Under the pieces are notes generated by a model that was not told the origin of the DNA, did not search any database, and was given only the letters and a program-made list of their open reading frames with translations. 7,421 nt of DNA from Paracoccaceae bacterium (GTDB lineage: Bacteria > Pseudomonadota > Alphaproteobacteria > Rhodobacterales > Rhodobacteraceae), in contig JAESQH010000096.1 of NCBI GenBank assembly GCA_016765235.1, positions 1 through 7,421 of the forward strand, in the 5' to 3' direction. The position numbers and the translations under genes are program-made. Positions 1-5,594 of this stretch are shown here, in pieces (position 1 is the stretch's first letter; each line of letters opens with the position of its first letter).

Positions 1-285
1 TTCCTGGAGGTATTTCTTGAGAAAGTCGTAATCGATTTCGATTCCATTAAAAAGGGCCTGATTTTGGCGGAGGCCGAGGAAAACCATGTAGATTGGCGCA
101 GCCACAGCCACATTCTGATTTCCGTTGCGGGCGCAATAGGTGCTGCAAATTTGCAACATCTGGCCCAACATTTGAATGTGGCCGCGAATGCCTGCGATAA
201 ACAAACAGCACAGCCGTTGAACTTGGAGTGCATTGACGCTATCTCGAAGGTTGTGGCATTCTTGAACAACGAAAAAACAGGTTAA
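1..285 (+). CDS. HPt (histidine phosphotransfer) domain protein, 5' end missing
   Basis: The frame is open from base 1 to a TAA at 283-285, so the gene begins left of the window; an in-frame TTG at 64 is probably internal. The visible 94 residues look like an HPt domain, which relays phosphate from a histidine-kinase receiver to a response regulator. An amphipathic helix (FLEVFLEKVVIDF) precedes the phospho-acceptor motif HILISVAGAIGA, with the likely acceptor at visible residue 37 (codon 109-111), followed by helix LQHLAQHLNVAANAC. Spacing from His to GA fits HxLKGxAxxxGA, but the Lys and Gly after the His-x-Leu are Ile and Ser. The protein could be a free LuxU-type HPt protein (about 110-120 aa) or the C-terminus of a hybrid sensor kinase; the window cannot decide. 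It ends 6 nt before the LuxO-like regulator, so the two are probably co-transcribed phosphorelay partners. Confidence 0.72.
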   Translation, partial: FLEVFLEKVVIDFDSIKKGLILAEAEENHVDWRSHSHILISVAGAIGAANLQHLAQHLNVAANACDKQTAQPLNLECIDAISKVVAFLNNEKTG

Positions 286-291
286 CTAATA

Positions 292-1695
292 ATGGGTCGG
301 CCAATACTTCTGGTTGAGGATACCCCCTCGCTTTCGATGGTGTATGAAGCGGTTATTCGCAAGGCGGGTCATCGCGCCGAATGCGTGTTTTCCGTTAGTG
401 AAGCCCGCGACAAATTTACAAAAACCAAACATCAGATCGTACTGCTGGACTTGCTTTTACCGGATGGCGACGGAATGGAGTTGTTGTCCGAATTCATCGC
501 GGCGCAACCCGACATCAAAATAATTGTGATCACGGCGAATGGTTCGATTAATCGCGCAGTCGAGGCGATGCGTCTGGGCGCGTTTGATTTTCTGGTTAAG
601 CCGTTTGATGAAACCCGCCTGCTTTCTGCGGTTGAGAATGCCCGGAAGGCTTTGGCGAGCGATGTGAATCTACCCCACACTCAAACCGAAGGCGCAGGCG
701 AATTTCAGGGCTTCATCGGATCATCCGATGCCATGCAAGGCATTTATGACATGGTGCGCAATATCGGGCGATCCACCGCTACGGTTTTTGTGACCGGCGA
801 AAGTGGCACCGGCAAAGAGTTGTGCGCACAAGCTATCCACGATGTTTCCAACCGCGCGAGCGGCCCGTTTGTGCCTCTGAATTGCGGCGCAATCCCGCGT
901 GGTTTGCTGGAATCCGAGGTGTTCGGGCATCTGAAAGGCTCCTTTACCGGGGCCATTGCTGATAAGAAAGGCGCGGCTGCGGCGGCGAGTGGTGGAACGT
1001 TATTTCTCGACGAAATATGCGAAATGGACCTCAGCTTGCAGACAAAATTACTGCGGTTTTTGCAAACATCAACCATCCAGCCAGTGGGTGCAACGAAGGC
1101 ACGAATGGTCGATGTGCGCATCGTTTGCGCCACCAACCGTGACCCGCTGACCGAAGTTCGTGCAGGGCGTTTTCGCGAAGATTTGTATTACCGCTTGCAT
1201 GTAGTCCCCATCCATCTGCCCCCGTTACGGGAGCGGAACGGGGATATTATGCAGATCGCGGATGAAATATTGGCGAAATTCAATGCCGAGGAGGGTAAGA
1301 ATTTCACAGGTTTTAGCCCTGAGGTTCGCGATATTTTTACCTCTATGGCGTGGCCCGGAAATGTTCGCCAGTTGATGAACGCGATCCGCAATGTCGTGGT
1401 TTTGAACGACGGCCCGATCGTTTTAACCGAAATGCTGCCCTCCGAAGTTACCATGCCTAACCGAACATCGAGCAGCGTTCGTTCGATGTTGAAGAGTTCG
1501 CCGGACGCGATGCACACAGAAGAACAACCGAGTAACGTTTCGGCATTCATCGGCACGTCACTCGCAACTTTCGAGCGCGAATTCATCGAGGCGACGATCG
1601 ATTTTTGTGATGGTTCGATTCCGCAAGCGGCGCGCTTGCTCGACGTTTCTCCGTCCACACTCTATCGTAAAAAGGAAAGCTGGGAGAAAAGCTGA
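292..1695 (+). CDS. luxO-like: LuxO-like sigma-54-dependent response regulator (NtrC family)
   Basis: A 467-residue cytoplasmic bacterial enhancer-binding protein. The receiver domain (about 1-120) has acidic E9/D10, phospho-acceptor D53 in LLDLLLPDGDG, T81 and K103. The AAA+ sigma-54 activation domain (about 140-375) has Walker A GESGTGKE (169-176), loop-1 motif GSFTGA (216-221, usually GAFTGA), Walker B GGTLFLDE (234-241), ATNRDP, and GRFREDLYYRL with arginine-finger-type residues. The C-terminus (about 442-464) is a Fis-type helix-turn-helix, SIPQAARLLDVSPSTLYRKK. From memory, the EICEMDLSLQTKLLRFLQT stretch, the WPGNVRQLMNAIRNVVVLNDG stretch and the DVSPSTLYRK ending are very close to Vibrio LuxO (about 450 aa). 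By family knowledge, phosphorylation drives ATP-dependent opening of RpoN promoters. The ATG at 292 directly begins the receiver; the ribosome site (ACAGG, 277-281) is weak, consistent with coupling to the HPt gene. The target genes are not visible, and quorum sensing is not shown here. Confidence 0.92.
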   Translation: MGRPILLVEDTPSLSMVYEAVIRKAGHRAECVFSVSEARDKFTKTKHQIVLLDLLLPDGDGMELLSEFIAAQPDIKIIVITANGSINRAVEAMRLGAFDFLVKPFDETRLLSAVENARKALASDVNLPHTQTEGAGEFQGFIGSSDAMQGIYDMVRNIGRSTATVFVTGESGTGKELCAQAIHDVSNRASGPFVPLNCGAIPRGLLESEVFGHLKGSFTGAIADKKGAAAAASGGTLFLDEICEMDLSLQTKLLRFLQTSTIQPVGATKARMVDVRIVCATNRDPLTEVRAGRFREDLYYRLHVVPIHLPPLRERNGDIMQIADEILAKFNAEEGKNFTGFSPEVRDIFTSMAWPGNVRQLMNAIRNVVVLNDGPIVLTEMLPSEVTMPNRTSSSVRSMLKSSPDAMHTEEQPSNVSAFIGTSLATFEREFIEATIDFCDGSIPQAARLLDVSPSTLYRKKESWEKS

Positions 1696-1724
1696 CCAAA
1701 AGGTAGAAATTTCCCCGCATTCCC

Positions 1725-1752
1725 TTGCCCAAAATACTGGCTGATCTATAAT
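1725..1752 (+). promoter_or_regulatory. Sigma-70-type promoter of the cdd-deoB-add-upp operon
   Basis: A perfect -10 hexamer TATAAT lies at 1747-1752. TTGCCC, 4 of 6 matches to TTGACA, lies at 1725-1730, with a 16-nt spacer. Transcription should start near 1759, leaving a leader of about 30 nt before the cdd ATG. This is the only strong promoter in the 93-nt gap after the LuxO-like gene and implies that the salvage operon is transcribed independently of it. No terminator hairpin is evident between the two. Confidence 0.75.
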
Positions 1753-1776
1753 CGGGCTTTGAACCTTACATTTCAC

Positions 1777-1782
1777 GAGGGA
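1777..1782 (+). promoter_or_regulatory. Ribosome binding site fixing the cdd start
   Basis: GAGGGA lies 6 nt before the ATG at 1789. It selects that ATG over the in-frame TTG at 1759, which would coincide with the predicted transcription start and have no ribosome site. Confidence 0.75.
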
Positions 1783-1788
1783 TTCCCG

Positions 1789-2181
1789 ATGGACCTTTTC
1801 AAGGCTGCGATGACTGTGCGCGAAAATGCCTATGCGCCGTATTCAAACTTTCAAGTTGGGGCGGCCATTCGCACGACTTCCGGAAACATTTACACAGGGT
1901 GTAATGTCGAAAATGTGGCGTACCCCGAGGGGACTTGTGCTGAAGCAGGCGCGATTGCTGCGATGATTGCGGCCGGTGAAACCGAAATTAAGGAAATTTT
2001 GGTCGTCGCTGGCGGGGCGTCCAAAGTGTCGCCTTGTGGTGGTTGTCGCCAGAAAATATCGGAATTTGCGAAGGGTGATACCCCCGTCTACATGGCCGAT
2101 TTGGCCGGTGACATCGAAGAGATCACGATTAGTGGTTTGCTGCCCGCCGGCTTTGACAAATCTTATCTGGAAGCGAACTAA
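1789..2181 (+). CDS. cdd: Cytidine deaminase, homotetrameric type
   Basis: A 130-residue zinc enzyme that hydrolytically deaminates cytidine and deoxycytidine to uridine and deoxyuridine in the cytosol. The short single-domain length and a Cys rather than His as first zinc ligand mark the tetrameric (Bacillus/human) class. Substrate residues sit in the N-terminal YAPYSNFQVGAA and in CNVENVAYPEGT. The active site is T-C50-A-E52, with E52 the proton shuttle, and PCGGCRQ supplies zinc ligands C83 and C86. The residue after CAE is Ala53, where many tetrameric enzymes have an Arg that offsets thiolate charge. It is the first gene of the salvage operon, and its stop is 2 nt before the deoB ATG, implying translational coupling. 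The start is set by the GAGGGA site upstream. Confidence 0.96.
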   Translation: MDLFKAAMTVRENAYAPYSNFQVGAAIRTTSGNIYTGCNVENVAYPEGTCAEAGAIAAMIAAGETEIKEILVVAGGASKVSPCGGCRQKISEFAKGDTPVYMADLAGDIEEITISGLLPAGFDKSYLEAN

Positions 2182-2183
2182 CG

Positions 2184-3389
2184 ATGGCACGCGCATTAAT
2201 TCTGGTGCTGGATTCGGTTGGCTGCGGTGGCGCACCAGACGCAGCGCAATTCGGGGATGAGGGCTCAAACACTTTGGGTCATATAGCAGACGCCTGCGCC
2301 AACGGCGCGGCGGAAGAGGGGCGAAGTGGCCCGTTATCGCTGCCAAATCTCGACAATCTGGGTCTGGGCGCAGCCCTTCATTTAGCGTCTGGGCACGTTG
2401 CACCGGGGCTGGATGCAGGTGCGGTCGGGACTTACGGCGCGGCGACCGAAGTTTCGCAAGGTAAGGATACGCCGTCGGGCCATTGGGAGATTTCCGGTGT
2501 GCCTGTTCCGTTTGAGTGGCACTATTTTCCACAAACCGTTCCGGCCTTTCCGCCGGACAAAATCGCGGAATTCGTGCGGCGCGCGGAGATTCCGGGGATT
2601 CTGGGCGATTGCCACGCATCGGGCATGCCGATTCTACAAGATTTGGGAGAGGAACATATCCGCACGGGTAAGCCTATTTGCTATACGTCAGCCGATAGCG
2701 TGTTTCAGATAGCTGCGCACGAGGAACACTTTGGGCTGGAGCGATTGTACGAAATTTGTGCGATTGCTGCCGAGATTTTCCATCCCATGATGATAGGCCG
2801 CGTTATTGCGCGCCCATTTGTGGGCGAGACAGCGGAAACGTTTACGCGCACGATCAATCGGAAAGATCTGGCGATCGAACCACCCGAGGATACCATTTGT
2901 GACCGTGTAGTAGCAGCTGGCGGGCGCACCCTAGCGGTTGGCAAGATCGGGGATATATTTGCCCATCGTGGCATTACAAAGTTAAAAAAGGGTAAACGGG
3001 ATCTGGAATTGGTGGATGACCTGCTCGATTTCATATCCGAGGCTAAAGACGGGGATTTCATTTTCACCAACCTCGTGGAATTCGACAGCCTTTATGGCCA
3101 TCCCCGCGACGTCGCCGGATATGCCCGCGCGCTTGAAGCGTTTGATGTGCGATTACCCGAAGTAACCAGTGCGCTAAAGGTCGGGGACTTGTTGATAATC
3201 ACGGCGGATCACGGTAATGACCCGACTTGGCGCGGCACTGATCACACGCGCGAACGGGTGCCGGTTTTATGCGTTGCGCCGGGGATGGCGGACCGTGAAA
3301 TCGGGCTGGTCGGCATGGCCGATATTGGCGAAACAATTGCGGCGCATCTTGGGTTGGAACCCGGGCGTCATGGTAGGAGTTTTCTATGA
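2184..3389 (+). CDS. deoB: Phosphopentomutase
   Basis: A 401-residue alkaline-phosphatase-superfamily enzyme that interconverts (deoxy)ribose-1-phosphate and the 5-phosphate, linking nucleoside phosphorolysis to central metabolism and PRPP supply. The length is normal for DeoB. Two-metal ligands are visible by family comparison: D10 in LVLDSVGCGGAPDA, D301 and H306 in VEFDSLYGH, D342 and H343 in TADHGND, and H354 in GTDHTRE. The phospho-acceptor is probably T96 in GKDTPSGHWE. The cap domain lies between the N- and C-terminal core parts (roughly 100-290). The ATG follows the cdd stop by 2 nt, with only a weak purine-rich stretch (GGAAG, 2169-2173) upstream, so translation probably depends on reinitiation. 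Its TGA overlaps the add start (ATGA). Confidence 0.97.
   Translation: MARALILVLDSVGCGGAPDAAQFGDEGSNTLGHIADACANGAAEEGRSGPLSLPNLDNLGLGAALHLASGHVAPGLDAGAVGTYGAATEVSQGKDTPSGHWEISGVPVPFEWHYFPQTVPAFPPDKIAEFVRRAEIPGILGDCHASGMPILQDLGEEHIRTGKPICYTSADSVFQIAAHEEHFGLERLYEICAIAAEIFHPMMIGRVIARPFVGETAETFTRTINRKDLAIEPPEDTICDRVVAAGGRTLAVGKIGDIFAHRGITKLKKGKRDLELVDDLLDFISEAKDGDFIFTNLVEFDSLYGHPRDVAGYARALEAFDVRLPEVTSALKVGDLLIITADHGNDPTWRGTDHTRERVPVLCVAPGMADREIGLVGMADIGETIAAHLGLEPGRHGRSFL
3376..3380 (+). promoter_or_regulatory. Ribosome binding site for add inside the deoB 3' end
   Basis: AGGAG lies 5 nt before the add ATG at 3386, embedded in the last codons of deoB. With the 4-nt ATGA overlap (3386-3389), it supports translational coupling and fixes the add start. 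Confidence 0.7.
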
Positions 3390-4369
3390 TTGATTGGGCT
3401 TCGGTTCCAAAAACCGAATTGCATTTGCATATCGAGGGGGCTGCGCCTCCGGATTTTATCCGCATGTTGGCCGCCGAGAAAAACGTCGATTTGTCGAAGA
3501 TTTTCAAAGATGACGGCAGCTATGTCTGGAAGGATTTCGCGGAATTCCTGAAAACGTATGAAGCCGCGTGTTCTGTGCTGCAAACGCCTGATGATTTCCG
3601 CCGCTTGACCGAAGCAGTTCTGGATGTGAGCGCTGCGCACGGAGTCGTCTATACGGAGATGTCTCTTTCGCCTGACTTCTGCGGTGGCGGTGATTTGGAA
3701 GTGTGGAAAGATTATCTGGCCGCGATGACTGCGGGGGCCGAAAACGGCAAGGCCAAGCACGGGATTGAGACGCGGTTCATCTCCACCTGCATCCGGCATT
3801 TCGGGCCTGAAAAGGCCGAGCAGACGGCGAAGATTACAGCCGCGACGGCGGGTGGACTGTTAACCGGCTTCGGAATGGGCGGCGAGGAACGGCATTTGCA
3901 AGCGTCCGATTTCACTAAAGCATTCGAGATTGCAGGCGCGGCAAAGCTTGGTCTGACCAGCCACGCAGGCGAAATTTGTGGGGCGGATAGCGTTCGCGAG
4001 ACGCTCGATTCCATGAAAGTTACGCGGATTGGCCACGGTGTTCGGGCGATTGAAGATGCCGATCTGGTGGCGCGATTGGCCGAGGAACAGATCGTTTTGG
4101 AGGTCTGTCCGGGGTCGAACATCTCGTTGAACGTCTTCCAGACGTGGGGCGATCACCCCATTGCCAAGCTGCGCGATGCTGGCGTTCCGGTGACTGTTTC
4201 CACCGATGATCCTCCGTATTTCTATACCGATATGACGCAAGAATATGGCAATTTGCACAAGACATTCGGCTGGGATTTGGCCGATTTTCAAGATATAAAT
4301 CGAACAGCGATGAACGCCGCGTTCTGCGATGATGAAACACGACAGCGCGTGATGGCGAAATTTGAATAG
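3386..4369 (+). CDS. add: Adenosine deaminase family protein
   Basis: A 327-residue TIM-barrel zinc hydrolase of the adenosine/adenine deaminase family. It probably converts adenosine to inosine in the cytosol, feeding nucleoside phosphorolysis. Zinc ligands H13 and H15 are in TELHLHIEGA, followed by H193 and catalytic E196 in SHAGE, H217 in RIGHGVRA, and D274/D275 in STDDPPYF. EVCPGSN is the usual strand before the last ligand. The length fits the family (about 330-350 aa). HIEGAAPPDF departs from the common HLEGSLEP form, and DDPPYFYTDMTQEY somewhat resembles the DDPAYF signature of adenine deaminases in the same family, so adenine as substrate is not excluded. The operon context (deoB before, upp after) favours nucleoside salvage. 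The ATG overlaps the deoB stop, and upp follows after 12 nt. Confidence 0.88.
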   Translation: MIDWASVPKTELHLHIEGAAPPDFIRMLAAEKNVDLSKIFKDDGSYVWKDFAEFLKTYEAACSVLQTPDDFRRLTEAVLDVSAAHGVVYTEMSLSPDFCGGGDLEVWKDYLAAMTAGAENGKAKHGIETRFISTCIRHFGPEKAEQTAKITAATAGGLLTGFGMGGEERHLQASDFTKAFEIAGAAKLGLTSHAGEICGADSVRETLDSMKVTRIGHGVRAIEDADLVARLAEEQIVLEVCPGSNISLNVFQTWGDHPIAKLRDAGVPVTVSTDDPPYFYTDMTQEYGNLHKTFGWDLADFQDINRTAMNAAFCDDETRQRVMAKFE

Positions 4370-4381
4370 GGAACCGGGACA

Positions 4382-5017
4382 ATGATGAACGAACACTTAA
4401 CAGTCGTTAAACATCCGTTAATTCAGCACAAACTTTCGCTGATGCGCGACAAGGGCACACCAAGCAGCCTGTTCCGCCAATTGCTGCGCGAGATCAGCCA
4501 GTTGCTGGCGTATGAAATTACGTCTGAATTACCGATGACGACCAAGAAAGTTGAAACGCCCTTGGTGGAAATGGACGCGCCTGTTTTGGAAGGGCGCAAA
4601 CTGGCGTTGATCTCCATTTTGCGGGCAGGCAACGGGTTGCTGGACGGCGTTCTGGAATTAATCCCTGAAGCGCGTGTCGGGTTTGTCGGGCTTTACCGCG
4701 ATGAAAAAACGCTGAAACCTGTGCAGTATTATTACAAGGTTCCGGCCCATCTGGACGAGCGCGTGGTTATTGCCGTGGACCCGATGTTGGCGACGGGAAA
4801 TTCATCGGTGGCAGCGATCGATTTGTTGAAGGCGTCGGGCGCGAAAAACATTCGGTTCTTGTGTCTACTGGCCGCACCTGAAGGCGTTGCACGTATGAAA
4901 GAAGCTCATCCAGATGTGCCGATCGTGACGGCCTCGCTGGATGAACGGTTGAATGAGCTTGGATACACTTTGCCCGGATTGGGCGATGCGGGTGACCGGA
5001 TGTACGGAACTAAATAG
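4382..5017 (+). CDS. upp: Uracil phosphoribosyltransferase
   Basis: A 211-residue type-I phosphoribosyltransferase that makes UMP and pyrophosphate from uracil and PRPP. The N-terminus reads HLTVVKHPLIQHKLSLMRDK, as expected for Upp. The PRPP-binding loop is VDPMLATGNSS (D133 first acidic residue); enterobacterial forms have GGS where this has GNSS. The uracil-binding C-terminus GYTLPGLGDAGDRMYGTK is complete. The length matches E. coli Upp (about 208 aa). Two ATGs lie in tandem (4382, 4385); AGGGA at 4368-4372 could serve either, so the start may be one codon later. It is the last gene of the operon, and its PRPP demand fits with DeoB upstream supplying pentose-5-phosphate. Its 3' end overlaps the convergent uraD by 8 nt, leaving no space for a conventional terminator beyond it. 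Confidence 0.97.
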   Translation: MMNEHLTVVKHPLIQHKLSLMRDKGTPSSLFRQLLREISQLLAYEITSELPMTTKKVETPLVEMDAPVLEGRKLALISILRAGNGLLDGVLELIPEARVGFVGLYRDEKTLKPVQYYYKVPAHLDERVVIAVDPMLATGNSSVAAIDLLKASGAKNIRFLCLLAAPEGVARMKEAHPDVPIVTASLDERLNELGYTLPGLGDAGDRMYGTK

Positions 5018-5516
5018 TCAACGCTTCAAGTCGGAGGCGCGCGATTTGGTGAACTTGATCGAGCGCCTCACGGAATTCCTGTTGCGTTGAATTATCAACG
5101 CGCGCGCGAAAATTATCCAGAATCTCAACACGGTGACGCCCCTTGACCGCAAGGATATAGGGGAATCCGAACTTTGTCTTGTAGGTATCGTTCAGGTGCG
5201 TGAACTCTGCGAATTCTTCGGGTGTGCATTCATCAAGACCAGCGCCTGCTTGCTCGGATGTGCTTTCGGCTGTCAGCTCGCCGGTTTTGGCCAGTTTGCC
5301 TGCCAGATCGGGGTGGGCGCGCAGGAGGGCGAGTTGTGGGGCTTCGCCTGCCGCCTCGATAATCGCGCGAAGCGTGGCGATCATGGATTCGACGCCTGAT
5401 GGTAGGCCGTCATCAAAGGCTTTCTCGGCGACCCATGCGGAATGCTCGTAAACACCACCAAATTGTTCCACGAAAGTGGACTTTGGCAACTTTAATGGAT
5501 CGTTAGTGAATTGCAT
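5010..5516 (-). CDS. uraD: OHCU decarboxylase (2-oxo-4-hydroxy-4-carboxy-5-ureidoimidazoline decarboxylase)
   Basis: A 168-residue all-helical enzyme catalysing the last step from urate to S-(+)-allantoin, after urate oxidase and HIU hydrolase (neither gene is in the window). Family hallmarks, in order, are FGGVYEHSAWVAEKA with the likely catalytic His at residue 25, RAHPDLAGK (about 66-74), LTAESTSEQAGAGL, FGFPYILAVKGR and the C-terminal EALDQVHQIARLRLEAL. The start is the ATG at 5516, because GGAGG sits 6 nt upstream and the protein then begins MQFTNDPLKLPKSTF, near the usual length. An in-frame ATG at 5546 adds ten residues (MSKHQNRRPR) that include the ribosome site and look non-coding. 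The gene lies 78 nt downstream of the permease on the same strand, probably in one transcript. Its tail overlaps the convergent upp. Confidence 0.95.
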   Translation of the reverse strand: MQFTNDPLKLPKSTFVEQFGGVYEHSAWVAEKAFDDGLPSGVESMIATLRAIIEAAGEAPQLALLRAHPDLAGKLAKTGELTAESTSEQAGAGLDECTPEEFAEFTHLNDTYKTKFGFPYILAVKGRHRVEILDNFRARVDNSTQQEFREALDQVHQIARLRLEALTI

Positions 5517-5522
5517 GCGGGG

Positions 5523-5527
5523 CCTCC
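5523..5527 (-). promoter_or_regulatory. Ribosome binding site deciding the uraD start
   Basis: On the minus strand GGAGG lies 6 nt before the ATG at 5516. This is ideal spacing and shows that the upstream in-frame ATG at 5546 is not the main start. Confidence 0.8.
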
Positions 5528-5551
5528 GGTTTTGGTGTTTAGACATAGCGA

Positions 5552-5578
5552 GGCCGCCCTCTCTTGGAAAGGGCGGCC
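5552..5578 (-). terminator. GC-rich hairpin between permease and uraD (weak terminator or processing stem)
   Basis: GGCCGCCCT (5552-5560) and AGGGCGGCC (5570-5578) form a perfect 9-bp stem with a 9-nt loop, 16 nt past the permease stop. Neither strand has a U-run after the stem, so it is not a classic intrinsic terminator. Between two genes in the same direction, it could partly terminate, or stabilise the permease mRNA against 3' exonucleases and lower uraD expression. The assigned role is inference; the stem itself is seen directly. Confidence 0.45.
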
Positions 5579-5594
5579 CGGTATTTACAGTACC

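Noticed and set aside
64..66. TTG as a start codon for the HPt gene
   Set aside because: The same frame is open to the window edge and the upstream residues form the expected first helix of an HPt domain, so the true start lies outside the window.
1717..1731. Minus-strand TGGGCAAGGGAATGC with GG-N10-GC spacing, a possible sigma-54 site
   Set aside because: It would transcribe antisense into the LuxO-like gene, matches little beyond the GG/GC core, and overlaps the much better sigma-70 promoter of cdd.
1696..1746. A terminator for the LuxO-like gene
   Set aside because: I found no stem with a U-run; only a short GAAATTTC palindrome is present, which is too weak to call.
1843..2619. A 258-codon open frame on the minus strand opposite cdd and deoB
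   Set aside because: It lies entirely opposite two well-recognised genes, its product is Arg/Pro-rich with no family resemblance, and it is a by-product of their codon bias.
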